This document shows, in pieces, positions 34,713-45,748 of a stretch of 64,000 nucleotides of DNA. This DNA comes from Branchiostoma lanceolatum (lineage: Eukaryota; Chordata; Leptocardii; Amphioxiformes; Branchiostomatidae): contig NC_089726.1 of assembly GCF_035083965.1 (NCBI RefSeq), positions 10,917,501 to 10,981,500 of the forward strand, in the 5' to 3' direction. The notes under the pieces were generated by a model. That model did not search any database, was not told where the DNA came from, and saw only the letters and a program-made list of their open reading frames with translations. Within the stretch, counting starts at the first letter, position 1. Each line of letters starts with the position of its first letter. The position numbers and the translations under genes are program-made.

Positions 34713-37700
34713 ATGAGTGGAACAAAACCGAAGTCGAGGCCTAATCACGGCGACGTTGTGAGATTTGACCATGACAAACCGCTGACGGTCAGTCACTACG
34801 GTGTCTACGACAAGAAAAACGACACCGTCATCCACACATCCAGTAAGTTAAGACCTGACCACGCCTGATTAAGACCTGAAGTAGAGTGAACGGTAGGGTG
34901 GATACAAACCACCATATCTCCAGTGCCGTAAGGCCAATGAGTTTGAAATTGTGGGGGAAACTTTGCCTTGGTACCACACCTTCCAACTATGAATAAAACA
35001 CAGGAAATAGAGTTATGGTGTTTTCATAATTCATAAATATAGGATCGATATCATTTTTACAATAATTGACCTAGCCAAGTTGCTGCGTAGATCCTGGAGT
35101 ATAGAATTTTTTACAGGATGTAGTGATAGTCAGCTGCTACAAGGAAGTCTTTCCGGAAAATTAGAATACTGCTCAGGTTTAGAGAAATATTAATATTTTT
35201 GTTGATTTTGATTATTTTTGGGGGGTAACCATGAATTTATCAGCCAGTATCTAAAGATTGTAAGATGAAATGAATTTTTGGGAAAGACTTTGAAAGAAAG
35301 TAATTCCTTAGGCCTTGTTAACGCCCAATTACAACTTTGTATGCCATAGCTACGAACTTGGCTGAGGCTTTTAAGTCTAAAACCCGACTTTTCAGAGTTT
35401 GGTCTTCCTAGCCCATCCATCAATCTGACAGCCGCATATTTCTCAATAGATTAATTGTTTTCACACCCCTTCACGAACTCATTATCTGCAATTATCTTAA
35501 ATTATGCATAGGGCAGACCACACCACAGTGTCTATTCAAGTCATGATGGAAAGACGTTGTCTGACCAGTCAAGGGGGATCTATATATTAACTCGTTGCTA
35601 TAGTAAAACCAAGAAGGTTGGTAAAACGTTTAAAAAGAAAATTGTTGAGAGTGGAAATGCCGTGACAAAAACATAATCGGAACATAAGAAGAGCACAGCC
35701 AATTAATGTACGTACAGTACAGGACTACCTGCACCAAATTTGGCATACATTCTTATAGAATACACTAATACACATCTATTGAAACAGGAAAGAATGTAAA
35801 CTTTGTGCCCCTTCGAATTCAGAACAAAGAATATACAGAACAATTGATTGAAACTGTAAGCGTCACTCGTACATAACATAACAGTCCCAACTATACCGAA
35901 ATACAACCCCGGAAGGATGAAATATACAGGGAATACATAGCCTCCGATACAGACTCCTCCCGGCTGTTTTCTTTTTCAAGTTACAGTTTTTATACTATTA
36001 CATTTTTTTCTTATTGCTGGCCGGCCATCAATAAGAAAAAAATATGATAGTATAAAGACTGTAACTTGAAAAAGAAAACAACCGGGTGGAGTCTGTATCG
36101 GAGGCTAGGGAATACATTGCTTTTGTCTTTGTTTGATGAGTAACATCACAGATTGCTATATTTTGGTGTTAAGTTAAGTGTATGGGCCTAGGAATAAAAA
36201 GATCATAAGAAAATACTGGGCCATGGAGATACTTGCCCGTTGCCATTTTTGTTATCATCAGTGATTTCAATGTTTGTTGGATAAGTCTCAGAGTAATACT
36301 TACTAAGGAAGAGTGATGGAAATCTACCAAATTCAGTATGTTTTAATCAGTATTCCTTCATATATTTCACCCTTCTTTACGCGCATAACAGTGTATTCCA
36401 GCGTGACCCAGTAGATAGTCGGACCGCTGCTAAAACAACAAATTTGTCCGGATCAAGATCCGAATCATGGGGCTTGTGAAAGCTCTTAGCCTGAATTGAC
36501 TAGATGATGCATATGAGTACCATTTTATTGTAGACGGCAGATAAAGTTTGTTTAGTGGAGATAATCTATGCGTTTTGAACAGATATGTGGGTCTAAGCTT
36601 TACTACCTGGAATCCAGAGCCTATGTACCGGCGCGCGCTCCAAGCTCCCAGGGCCTACCCTTCCGCTGACCCCGACGATCTACCCCGATCGTCGGGGTCA
36701 GTGGAAGGGTAGGCCCGGGGGAGCTCGTAGCGCGCGCCGGTACATAGGCTCTGGATTCCAAGGGAAAGCTTAACGTTTCACACAAAATATGCGTCATTCA
36801 TAACACCTTCCTGATGGTACAACTTGTTTTCTTATCACTAGTGCCTTTCCACACGAGGATTTCGAACGGAAATCTTTTTCTTAGAGTCAAAACAGACTAT
36901 AGTCAGATGTATATTGACTTGTCTGGCAATCATTGTAGACTGAAAATATTTTGTATTTTCCTTCCGTACTACCCACTAAATAAGACGCACTACTCGTTGT
37001 ACAAATGCATATTCCATCAAAGTTTCTGTAAGAAACAAAACAATCGAAGCTTGTATGACGAAGGACGGATAGTATAGTACATTTACAAAAAAAGGGAATA
37101 ATGAAGAAATGGCCCTCTTTCAAATCTGTGCCAAGGAAGGCTGTCGTGTTTTTGATGATGGTCTTGACACCTTTTACTCTTGTCTATCACTAGAATTAGT
37201 TCATTACACGTAATTACTATAAAAAAAACCAGAAAAACTAAAGCCTTTTTCAGTTTTTGGCGCCAAACCTCTGTGCATTTATCGTTCTATCCATTTTGCT
37301 GAGGGACCAATGTCAACTGGCTGCTTTGTTTCTGTCTGGACAGGGTGCGTATAGAAATGTAAAATATAGGAGGAGCAGTGGGAAGTGAAACTAGAGCAAT
37401 TATCACCCAATCATAGCCTCTCTACTCGCACCTTAGCTCATTTCAATACTATTTCAATATTTAAATGAGCCTTTTGGAAGGCAAGGCCCGCCGAGTCTTA
37501 ACATGCTGGAGGCTTAATTAATTGCAAGACTGGGCCACCAGGTGGAATGAGTGGTCTATCGTGGGGCAGTGGAAAGTCAAGTTCATCACAGGTATTTTCA
37601 TGCATATGATTTAAGAAACTGAAATTGTTCGTATCATTACAGAGGTCATTTTGCAAAGAAGTTGAATAGAACCTCAAGCTCTTTAAAGCCTGCTTTAAGC

Positions 37701-38840
37701 CTCGAAACTGTGGCGAACCAGCCCTCAGTCGTAAATGAAAGTAAAAGGGTTCTCCAGAGGATTAATTCACAAACAGCAAGCAAAGGCATAGACCCTTTTG
37801 TTTGGCAAAGGAATCAAGTTCAGTTGGTTTCAGTCAAGGTTATTAAACCTCCTTGGTTTCAGTGTAGATTGGCGTCCCCAGTGACTAGTTAGTAGTGTAA
37901 GTGGGTGACATATTTTGAAGAATACTAGTGAAAGAAATTCGTTGACGTCACTGCCGAACAACAGATACTCTTCATACTCACAAAGAAACCCCTCCATTTT
38001 TAGCCAAGTTATTTCTTTGAAGAAAAAAAAGGTGACTATACATATTCTAACGTTACCCAAATCTGTTTGATGTCGTTTTCGGCTAGCTATGAATATTCCA
38101 TGACTCTGTTTTCATAGGTGCGGAGTGATAACTATGCAAGCGTGGCGAAACAGTACGACAGCGTCACTGTTGACAACATGCCTAGGATGAGGCGGTACTC
38201 GCCAGAGAGGGTGGTGCAGAATGCCGAGGCCCGTATTGGTGAAACCAAATACAACCTGGTAACTGACAACTGTGAAACCTTCGCAAGGGAGAACGAGACT
38301 GGGCGAGGGCAGAGTGATCAGGTTTGTTCCTCCCACATTTCTGAGATTTGTATCCATGACGAGCTTCTTGTAGGAAAACGTATCTGCTGCTACTTACTCG
38401 ATCTGTACTTTTACTGATAAAAATAATTTATGCCACGGTCATCATCATAGCTTGTCGTCGTGCACATGGTGTATCTCTATCCAGTTCAGTGCAATCTCGT
38501 TCGCTTCCCGTAGGTACGAGTCTGTGCAGGTCACAGGTGAAAGGCTTCACTGTTGGTCTTCCCCCACCGTAGCAGGTTGTCACCTGTCCTGGCCACCCTT
38601 GCCCTTGCCCGGTTCAGGGCAACCCAGTTCCTTCTGGGCTGTTCCATGGACAGAGTACGTGTCGTACAGACTAGAGATCTTACCTCCCCAGAAAATATTC
38701 AATAGAATAGATTGCCTTTAAAAAATAAACGCAAGATTGCCAGTCACTGAGCCTGCGGATTCTGTTTTTTCTTTCAGGTGGCGAACGTTGTGGCAAAGGT
38801 TGCGAAGGTGATGGAGGGCGGCAGTGTGAGGATACTGTAA
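34713..38840 (+). CDS. LRAT-domain (NlpC/P60) acyltransferase-like protein, 4 exons
   Basis: Exons 34713-34842, 37645-37838, 38118-38321 and 38778-38840 join in phase to give 196 residues. The fold is that of the PLAAT/HRASLS and LRAT family, thiol acyltransferases or phospholipases acting on membrane lipids. The N-terminus GDVVRFDHDKPLTVSHYGVY carries the first histidine, VIHTSS the second, and the late motif NCETFA the catalytic cysteine (NCEHF in vertebrate PLAAT). The conserved Cys-His-His set is thus present. Exon 2 (KKLNRTSSSL to QLVSVK) is longer and less conserved than the matching part of vertebrate proteins. The C-terminus (VANVVAKVAKVMEGG) is a short amphipathic helix and lacks the hydrophobic anchor of PLAAT proteins. 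Exon 2 uses the second AG of CAGAG as acceptor, the only choice that keeps the frame. Two fold-back MITEs lie in intron 1. The substrate cannot be told from sequence. Confidence 0.82.
35938..36107. mobile_element. 170-bp fold-back MITE with exact 9-bp target duplication
   Basis: Two 85-base arms beginning TAGCCTCCGATACAGACTCC pair with only a handful of mismatches around a central GGCCGGCC. The target duplication GGGAATACA is exact at 35929-35937 and 36108-36116. It lies in intron 1 of the LRAT-like gene. Confidence 0.88.
36604..36765. mobile_element. GC-rich fold-back MITE with 9-bp target duplication
   Basis: The arms share GGAATCCAGAGCCTATGTAC and GGCGCGCGCT and meet at GATC(TACCCC)GATC-like sequence around 36688. 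The flanks AAGCTTTAC (36595-36603) and AAGCTTAAC (36766-36774) match at 8 of 9. The ends differ from the CTCC-ended elements (TACCTGG and TCCCTTGG). Intron 1 of the LRAT-like gene. Confidence 0.7.
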
Positions 38841-39330
38841 ACTTTTGTCATCGGATATGTTTGGCACCAGCAGTTCCCGACTGAACAACACCTGTGGTTG
38901 ATGATGTGGGTCAAAATGTGGTTGTAACATTTCCCAACCAATAGCCGTATTTTACGATGTAGTCAGGTTGCTTGCATAGCTTATTAACACCTGAGAAGAT
39001 TGTAACCAACAGTATTGAAGTACATGTTGTAACTGCCCTGCTGACGTAAATGGAATGTTGGCCGTATTTCTAGCTTTACTATACAAAACAATATTGTAAC
39101 GTTACCCCCTTCGTTTTGATACCGATTGTGACGTGTAGGGTTAGACTGCAATACTGTTTCTAACAAAAGAATGTTGATAAGTTTGCCGTGTGACAATCGT
39201 TTAGCTTGAAACAGAGCAAAAAGATGAAGAAATCGAAATTCTCAAGGTTTTTTTTCAACACAATTCATCCACTTTTGTAGTAGCGTTCCCATATCGCTCT
39301 GTAATTATTGTGATAGTTAGCTACACCGCG

Positions 39331-42300
39331 GCCAAGTGGACATGTAACATTATCAGAAAGGTAGTGGGGGTGAGGTGATGGGAGGAGCCAGCAAGTCCCA
39401 ACTGATATCCGCAAAATACCCACTAGGACCCGTGAACCTCCCACTACGACTGGCGGTACGCTGGCGCCACAAAGCCGGCGGGGACCCCTCTTCGGCAGCG
39501 GGAAGAGGTGTATTTGCTTCTGGGCGACCTTCAGGTAATGAAGGTGTCGGCCTGCAAATGGGTGCCAGGCGGAAGACCCCGACCTACCGAGGCAACGGCT
39601 GGGACCACAAGCCCAAGTAAGATGGGAACTGCGGGGCAGCTGAGGAAATCTCCGGCCGTACGACCCTGTGCCGTCCGTCGGGCTCAGGTTCTTCTCAGCC
39701 CAGAGAGACTGGCTCGTTCTTTCTCGCACGAGGCCTGCTGGTCTTTAAACTCTGTGTGCAAGTCTTACTGCGCAAAAGTCCAACGGCGATGGGAGATTCA
39801 ACGACGGTGGCAGGTTTGAGAAGCCGGAAGCCACCAGCTGGACTCCTGCACGTATGGCGGCTCGCGATGTGATGGCCGCGTGGAGGCTGAACCAGCTAAG
39901 CGGAAGCCTTACGAGGTCCTGCGCGAGTGACCGGGCAGCCTTCTCTAGGGACAGCACTGCCCGCCTCCATGGAGGGAACCCCCGATAAAAGGGTGGGGTA
40001 AACAAAGCTCGCTTAGCACTGTCCGGGTCAGCAAGCCACGGCTGACGGGATCTCCAACTTAGTGGTCGACAAACAGTAACTACTTTGAGAAAACAGAATC
40101 AAAAACGTATTGCAACGACGGCACTCATACTGAGCTGCTGGAATGTACGGACAATGCTGGATCGCGACGACTCAGGCAGACCCGAACGATTGTCAGCGAT
40201 CATAGATCGGGAACTGCACCGATACCACATCGACGTGGCTGCTCTATCTGAAACAAGACTAAAGGGTCACGGACAGCTCACAGAGGAGCACTACACGTTC
40301 TTCTGGTCAGGTGGTGAGGTGCACCAAGCCGGCGTCGCTTTCGCTGTACGCAAGGATATTCTCACAAGACTTGCCGCAGCGCCGACTGTGATATCCAACC
40401 GCCTCTGCAGTGTTCGCATCAGGCTGGCTGATAAAAGATTCTTGACCTTGGTGGCAGTATATGCCCCAACTATGACGTATGACGATGCCACGAGGGCGAG
40501 CTTCTACGCGGACCTCGGGCCTATACTCAATGACGTACCAAAAGCGGACAAACTTATTGTCCTCGGTGACTTTAATGCACGCGTGGGGAACGACCGTCCC
40601 GGATGGAGCCGTGTGCTGGGGACGCAAGCAAGAGGCAGGACAAACTCAAATGGTAGCTTGTTGCTGGAACTCTGCACAGAACTGGACCTTGCAATCACAA
40701 ATACCTTCTTTGCCATGCCTGACAAGTGGTACTACTCCTGGATGCACCCCCGCTCTCGTACCTGGCACCTGCTGGATTACATCCTTGTGCGAAGAGATGA
40801 CCTGAGGGACGTGTATTCTACAAGGGTGATGCGAGGTGCGACCTGTGGAACAGACCACTTCATGGTGAGGGCTGTATGTAACCTGCGTATTGCACCTGTC
40901 CGCCGAAAACGCGCCAGACAACCCTTACGCAGACTTCATGTGAGTCTGCTTCCACAAAAGGCACAAGAGCTGGAAAATAAGGTGTCTGACTGCATCAACC
41001 AGCTGCAGGGTCCCGAAGTGGAGGAGCTCAGTGTGAATGAGCGATGGGGCCAAATAAGTAAAGTTGTTTACGCTGCTGCAAAAGAGGTCCTTGGGCACCC
41101 ACGAAGGCGGCACGCTGACTGGTTTGACCAGAACGACACGGACATACAGATGCTGCTAGCTGAGGTGAGGGCTCGCCGCCAGCAGTCTTTGGCCGGAGTG
41201 TGTACAAGACGGGCAACAGAGCAACTGAGAGAAGCCCGCTCGAAGCTCCAACGTGTCACACGTCAAATGAAGAACGACTGGTGGGACCGCAAGGCGGACG
41301 AGCTACAGGGGTTTGCTGATGCACATATGACCAAAGCCTTCTACGACGGACTGAAGGAGGTCTACGGGTCCCGACACTCAGGCTCAAACCCCGTACTCAG
41401 CGCAGATGGGGCGACCCTACACACAGCGTCAGACGAAATCCTGGAGAGATGGAAGGAGCACTTCCAGCAGCTTCTCAACAGACCGTCTACTGTCGACCAA
41501 GCAGCCGTTGAGAGACTTGAGCAGCGCCCTGTGCGCCAAGATCTGGACGGCCCACCTACGTCGGATGAGCTGCAGAAAGCGCTGAAGTCCCTCAAGTCCG
41601 GAAAGGCTCCAGGTGTCGATGGTATACCGGCTGAGGTATTAAAACACAGTGGCAAGGTGTTACACAACGAGCTCCTGTGGTTGTATCGGAAATGTTGGGA
41701 AACCTGCGCCGTCCCTCAGGACTTCAAGGACGCCATGATAGTGACTATTTACAAACGCAAGGGTGACCGTCGTGACTGTGGCAACTTTCGTGGTATATCG
41801 CTGCTTAGTATTGCAGGCAAACTACTGGCAAAGGTTGCCTTGGCAAGACTGCAGATAATCTCGGAGGCAATACTACCGGAGAGCCAGTGTGGTTTCCGTC
41901 CCGGCCGCGGTACCACAGACATGATCTTTGCGTTGAGACAACTTCAAGAAAAGGCTATTGAACAAAGGATGGGACTGTACATTGTCTTTATAGATTTCAC
42001 CAAGGCCTTTGACTCTGTAGGAAGGGATGCTTTATGGCGCATCCTGGAGAAGTTTGGATGTCCCTCAAGGCTTCTTGGAGTCATCAAGGCATTCCACACA
42101 GACATGCGTGCCATGGTGTCAGTCGACGGCGAGGCCTCGGACTTCTTCCAGGTCCTTCATGGGGTCAAGCAGGGATGCATACTGGCCCCCACTCTGTTTG
42201 CGTTATTTCTCGCGGCAGTCATTGAAGAAATGTCAGATGACGTGTTGGAAGGTATCTACATCAGAACTCGGTCTGACGGTGGTCTTTTCAATCTCTCAAG

Positions 42301-43300
42301 ACTAAAATCCCAACGCCACGTACTGGTGAAGTGCATCCGTGAACTACTTTATGCCGATGACTCTGCTTTAGTGGCTCACACTCTCGGTCGCATTCAACGG
42401 CTATTGGAGGGTTTCGCGGGAGCAGCTAGAGCTTACGGTCTGACCATAAACATCAGGAAAACAGAGGTTCTCCACCAGCCAGTACCGGGGCAGCCACACA
42501 CACCTCTGCTGGTGCTGCTGGACGGAACGCCCCTAGCTGAGGCAAAAACCTTTACTTACCTTGGCTCTACACTGTCAAACGACAATTCCATGGACTGCGA
42601 GATCGACGCACGGAGGAGAGCGGCCTCGACTGCATTCGGTCGCCTAAAGGACCGCCTGTGGAATGTGAAATCTATTAGACTGAACACAAAATTGAACGTA
42701 TACAGAGCGGTCGTGCTGAGTGCTCTTCTTTATGGTCTGGAGGTTTCAACCCTGTATGCCCGACATGTCCGCCAGCTGTCTGTCCTGGTTCAACGCCATC
42801 TGCGCGGACTGATGGGTATCACCTGGCAAGACCGTGTATCCAACGTCGAGATCCTGAGAAGGGCGGGCATGCCGACTATGGAAGCCATGATTACCCGCAT
42901 GCAACTCAGGTGGACCGGTCATGTTATCAGGATGTCTCAAGACAGACTCCCACGGGACATTTTGTTTGCCGAGCTGAAAGAGGGATCAAGACCCCGTGGG
43001 CGACCACGGCTACGCTTCAAGGACACTTTAAAACGGCGCCTTGGCGTGGCTGGCATCAGTCATCAGCAGCTGGAAAGGATGGCGAGTGACCGGGTCGGAT
43101 GGCGCACGGTGGTGAGGAGGAGTGCTGAGGCCGTGCACAGGGACTGGGTAGCCCGCGAGGAGGAGCGTGCTCGACGACGACACGCGTGTACTTCCAAGCG
43201 GCCCCCTAAGAACTCTTAATATTGATTTAGGACTTTACCAATACCATCAGCGTTTGACTTTTTGTGCAGTTGTCATAGTCTTTTAGACTGACTGACTATA
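39331..43300 (+). mobile_element. Full-length RTE-type non-LTR retrotransposon (LINE)
   Basis: The 3970-bp element is bounded by an exact 13-bp target duplication TAGCTACACCGCG at 39318-39330 and 43301-43313. It has a GC-rich 5' region of about 0.75 kb, one long ORF with apurinic-type endonuclease and reverse transcriptase, a 3' UTR of only about 80 bp and a short tandem tail (GACTGACTGACTATA) instead of poly-A. A short 3' UTR with a microsatellite tail and one ORF is typical of the RTE clade, and the endonuclease resembles sequences usually labelled craniofacial development protein 2-like. Exact duplications and an uninterrupted ORF suggest a young, possibly still active copy. It lies in sense orientation just downstream of the LRAT-like gene. 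Confidence 0.9.
40085..43219 (+). CDS. LINE endonuclease-reverse transcriptase polyprotein
   Basis: About 1,040 residues, uninterrupted. The N-terminal endonuclease shows SCWNVRTM, ALSETRLKGHG, LGDFNARVG, LDYILVRR and TDHFMV. The reverse transcriptase follows with KSGKAPGVDGIPAEVLK, ISLLSIAGKLLAKV, QCGFRPGRGTTDMIF, FIDFTKAFDSV, GVKQGCILAPTLFALF, the catalytic YADD near 42350 and TYLGSTLSND. The C-terminus has RWTGHVIRMSQDRLPRDILF and a GRPRLRFKD segment as in many LINE tails. The open frame runs from 40046. No ATG precedes the WNVR motif; the first in-frame ATG (40154) falls inside it. The coordinate given begins at a TTG, so the true start is uncertain: either a non-AUG codon or an upstream event in the 5' region. 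It primes reverse transcription at nicked target DNA. Confidence 0.9.
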   Translation: MRKQNQKRIATTALILSCWNVRTMLDRDDSGRPERLSAIIDRELHRYHIDVAALSETRLKGHGQLTEEHYTFFWSGGEVHQAGVAFAVRKDILTRLAAAPTVISNRLCSVRIRLADKRFLTLVAVYAPTMTYDDATRASFYADLGPILNDVPKADKLIVLGDFNARVGNDRPGWSRVLGTQARGRTNSNGSLLLELCTELDLAITNTFFAMPDKWYYSWMHPRSRTWHLLDYILVRRDDLRDVYSTRVMRGATCGTDHFMVRAVCNLRIAPVRRKRARQPLRRLHVSLLPQKAQELENKVSDCINQLQGPEVEELSVNERWGQISKVVYAAAKEVLGHPRRRHADWFDQNDTDIQMLLAEVRARRQQSLAGVCTRRATEQLREARSKLQRVTRQMKNDWWDRKADELQGFADAHMTKAFYDGLKEVYGSRHSGSNPVLSADGATLHTASDEILERWKEHFQQLLNRPSTVDQAAVERLEQRPVRQDLDGPPTSDELQKALKSLKSGKAPGVDGIPAEVLKHSGKVLHNELLWLYRKCWETCAVPQDFKDAMIVTIYKRKGDRRDCGNFRGISLLSIAGKLLAKVALARLQIISEAILPESQCGFRPGRGTTDMIFALRQLQEKAIEQRMGLYIVFIDFTKAFDSVGRDALWRILEKFGCPSRLLGVIKAFHTDMRAMVSVDGEASDFFQVLHGVKQGCILAPTLFALFLAAVIEEMSDDVLEGIYIRTRSDGGLFNLSRLKSQRHVLVKCIRELLYADDSALVAHTLGRIQRLLEGFAGAARAYGLTINIRKTEVLHQPVPGQPHTPLLVLLDGTPLAEAKTFTYLGSTLSNDNSMDCEIDARRRAASTAFGRLKDRLWNVKSIRLNTKLNVYRAVVLSALLYGLEVSTLYARHVRQLSVLVQRHLRGLMGITWQDRVSNVEILRRAGMPTMEAMITRMQLRWTGHVIRMSQDRLPRDILFAELKEGSRPRGRPRLRFKDTLKRRLGVAGISHQQLERMASDRVGWRTVVRRSAEAVHRDWVAREEERARRRHACTSKRPPKNS

Positions 43301-43391
43301 TAGCTACACCGCGTGTTGTACTTTATTGCATGTAATTTTTGTGCGTTTGTTTGCAGAAAAATCATAACGTTAATGATATTACTTGGAGATC

Positions 43392-43397
43392 AATAAA
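43392..43397 (+). terminator. AATAAA, probable polyadenylation signal of the LRAT-like gene
   Basis: No AATAAA or ATTAAA was found between the LRAT stop (38840) and the LINE (39331), nor in the LINE 3' UTR. The first is here, about 80 bases past the LINE. Without the insertion the 3' UTR would be about 0.55-0.6 kb. Inference. Confidence 0.45.
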
Positions 43398-43724
43398 AAT
43401 CGTCTAAAAAGATTAATCACCACATCATACCCTTGAAAACACACAAAGGTCCAATTCTCATCAGTCATTTCCATGTGTGGTTGCAGTTGTCCATATCAAT
43501 TTGTGTGATCAGGATACACTTTACTTGACTTCATAGGTTAGATTAGATAGGTAAGTGGGATTTTCGGTGGTCTAAAGGAAGAATCTCAATTTATATTTTA
43601 ATTTTGGGCCTATTCTAAGTCTCCATGTCACATTTATCAATGAAAATAAAAGGCATCATTGGCAAGATGCATTTGTTATATTTTTCCACCTCATTACAAC
43701 AATAGTCTTTGTGATACGCGTGCG

Positions 43725-44200
43725 GATTTTTATTTATTTTTTTATTAAACAACAGAAGAATATACAGGACACAGAGGTGATGTACTCTAGCTAAAGCTAA
43801 TATTAAACATCACCTCTGGAAAAAAAGATACAAGTTACATAGACAAGTACAATAACAATAATAAACAGCAATTGGGTCGTCCAATACAAACAAGCTAACA
43901 AACAAACAATGAATATATCAATATACCTGAACTAAGTTTTAAAACGTCTGCTTGTCAAAATATAGTGCTGAGTCAAGCCTAAAATGTTACAGTTGAAATC
44001 ATACGAAACAAAGGATGAACCTCTTAATAATAAATAAATGAAGGCTTGATCAGACAAAGTATCGATATCAAGAATAGGGGCTAAAAGGTTCCGTAGGTTG
44101 CCCAGAAGGTTGAGTCTTTGTTGGTTGTACATAGGGCAGTTGAGAGCGGATTTGAGAGCTGATATGCGGTCACAAGCTTTCATTTTACATATTTTCATCG
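43725..44200 (-). mobile_element. 5'-truncated LINE fragment (3' end of a reverse transcriptase ORF)
   Basis: On the minus strand an 88-codon frame (43932-44198) resembles the extreme C-terminus of CR1/L2-type LINE polyproteins: NCPMYNQQR, then LSDQAFIYLLLRG and a final YILTSRRFKT. It is followed by about 200 bases of 3' UTR with a small hairpin (CAGAGGTGATGT / ACATCACCTCTG) and an A-rich tail (T-rich on the plus strand near 43725-43750). This is the normal shape of a 5'-truncated insertion. The clade is a guess from the tail motif only. Confidence 0.55.
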
Positions 44201-45748
44201 TTTTACAACATTACGTAAGTTCTGTGCAACAACAAAGGCCATACCAAGCATTGCAAGGACTAGAACTTGACCGTAAACATATGCATGCGCATGTACTTGT
44301 CATGGTTTAATGGTTCCATTCACTGGAAAAGACAGTGGAATGCAAGCATTATGAACAATGCATGTTTTGGTATTCAATCTCATAATGCCGGACATTGGCT
44401 GTACAAGTGTGCTAAAATACGACAGTTGGGAGCGGACCAAAGCTAACAAGGCTGGACTCCAAGCTACTAACATCCTGCCAGGGTGCACAACTGTGCCAAG
44501 TAACCTTTTATTTGTGGTTGGTAGGCTTAATTGCAATAGCTCACTGAAAGTCAGGCATGCATAGGTTTCATAATCGTGTCTTTGTTCTATTGTGTTTGCA
44601 GAGCCCCTTACAAAACAAGGCATCATGAAAATGGTTTCACTTTCACGTTGCCTCCCTGCAATAACAATCTGGAGTAAGAAAAACATACTGTTTTCTTGAT
44701 TTTTTTTCCTTGCCTTCAAATGAGATTCATATGTTGATCAAAGGGTAGCCAACAGTAATAGGGTCAAAACATATAGTTTTGTGTATTAAGTTTTGCATTT
44801 TTACATTTGCATGGTACACCCAATACAATCTCCTGGTCATGCTTGAGCAACACTTGATAATATTTTCAACATGATGTCAGACTGTAGAAGCTTCCAGTGT
44901 GAACAGCTCAGGCATTGTGGCCAGGACTTCTGAAAATTATGGAATAACTGGAATAAAGTATGGAATAACTGTTTCCTATCAACATTTTTTATGTTTTCAC
45001 AGTGTTACTCCTAATTTCAACACATGTTCCGTGTCATTAAACATATTCATACTACTACTGTGCAGAAATAAAATGCACAAGCATCTGGTAATATAGACTT
45101 TTTATTACTACATTCAACACATATCTATACCAACAGATAAAATGTACTACATAGGCTATAATGTGACATTACTATAACAGATAAGTACAGGAAGGATATG
45201 CAGGGTATCATGAAAGAAAAGAAAATGTGACCAATATTGTTCAGAAGAATTTCGTCATTGGTTGTACTTCATATGCACTTACCCATATTGGTAACATTCA
45301 TGTACATAAATCTGTATGTAACAAATGTGAAGTTTAATGAAAAGATACTGTGTGATACATCAGAAAGCATGCAAGCCATGAGAAATTCAATTTCTTTTCC
45401 ATAAATGCAAAATGACTACATACATTTGATCTGTTGCACAGATTCTACAAGTCAGAGCATTGGCAATGCTATAAAGTAAATACATCTTTGATAAAAGCTT
45501 CCAAAATGTACAGAAGATTCCTTGATGAAGGTTAGACATCGAGGTAATGAGGTACTCAAGTCAAAAATTATTCAAGCAACTGGAGAAGTTTTGTAATGGT
45601 CAGATGCTTCCAGAAGATATTCAATTTCTTGAGTAACGTTTGTATTGTGTACAGATGGTACTACCACCAAAAACTAGTAAGCATTTGAATGATACTGCTG
45701 TGTTCACTAAGACTGTATAGGTAAAAGTGCATCAGAAAGTCAGTCTTG
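44201..45748. other. Intergenic or 3' UTR of ATRIP, no separate gene
   Basis: No coding signal. On the minus strand AATAAA (45101-45106) lies about 640 bases past the ATRIP stop and could end its transcript, making 45.1-45.75 kb the ATRIP 3' UTR. Confidence 0.45.

Noticed and set aside
39375-39819. Short frames in the LINE 5' region as a possible ORF1
   Set aside because: Overlapping GC-rich frames of about 80-100 codons with no zinc-knuckle, RRM or coiled-coil features.
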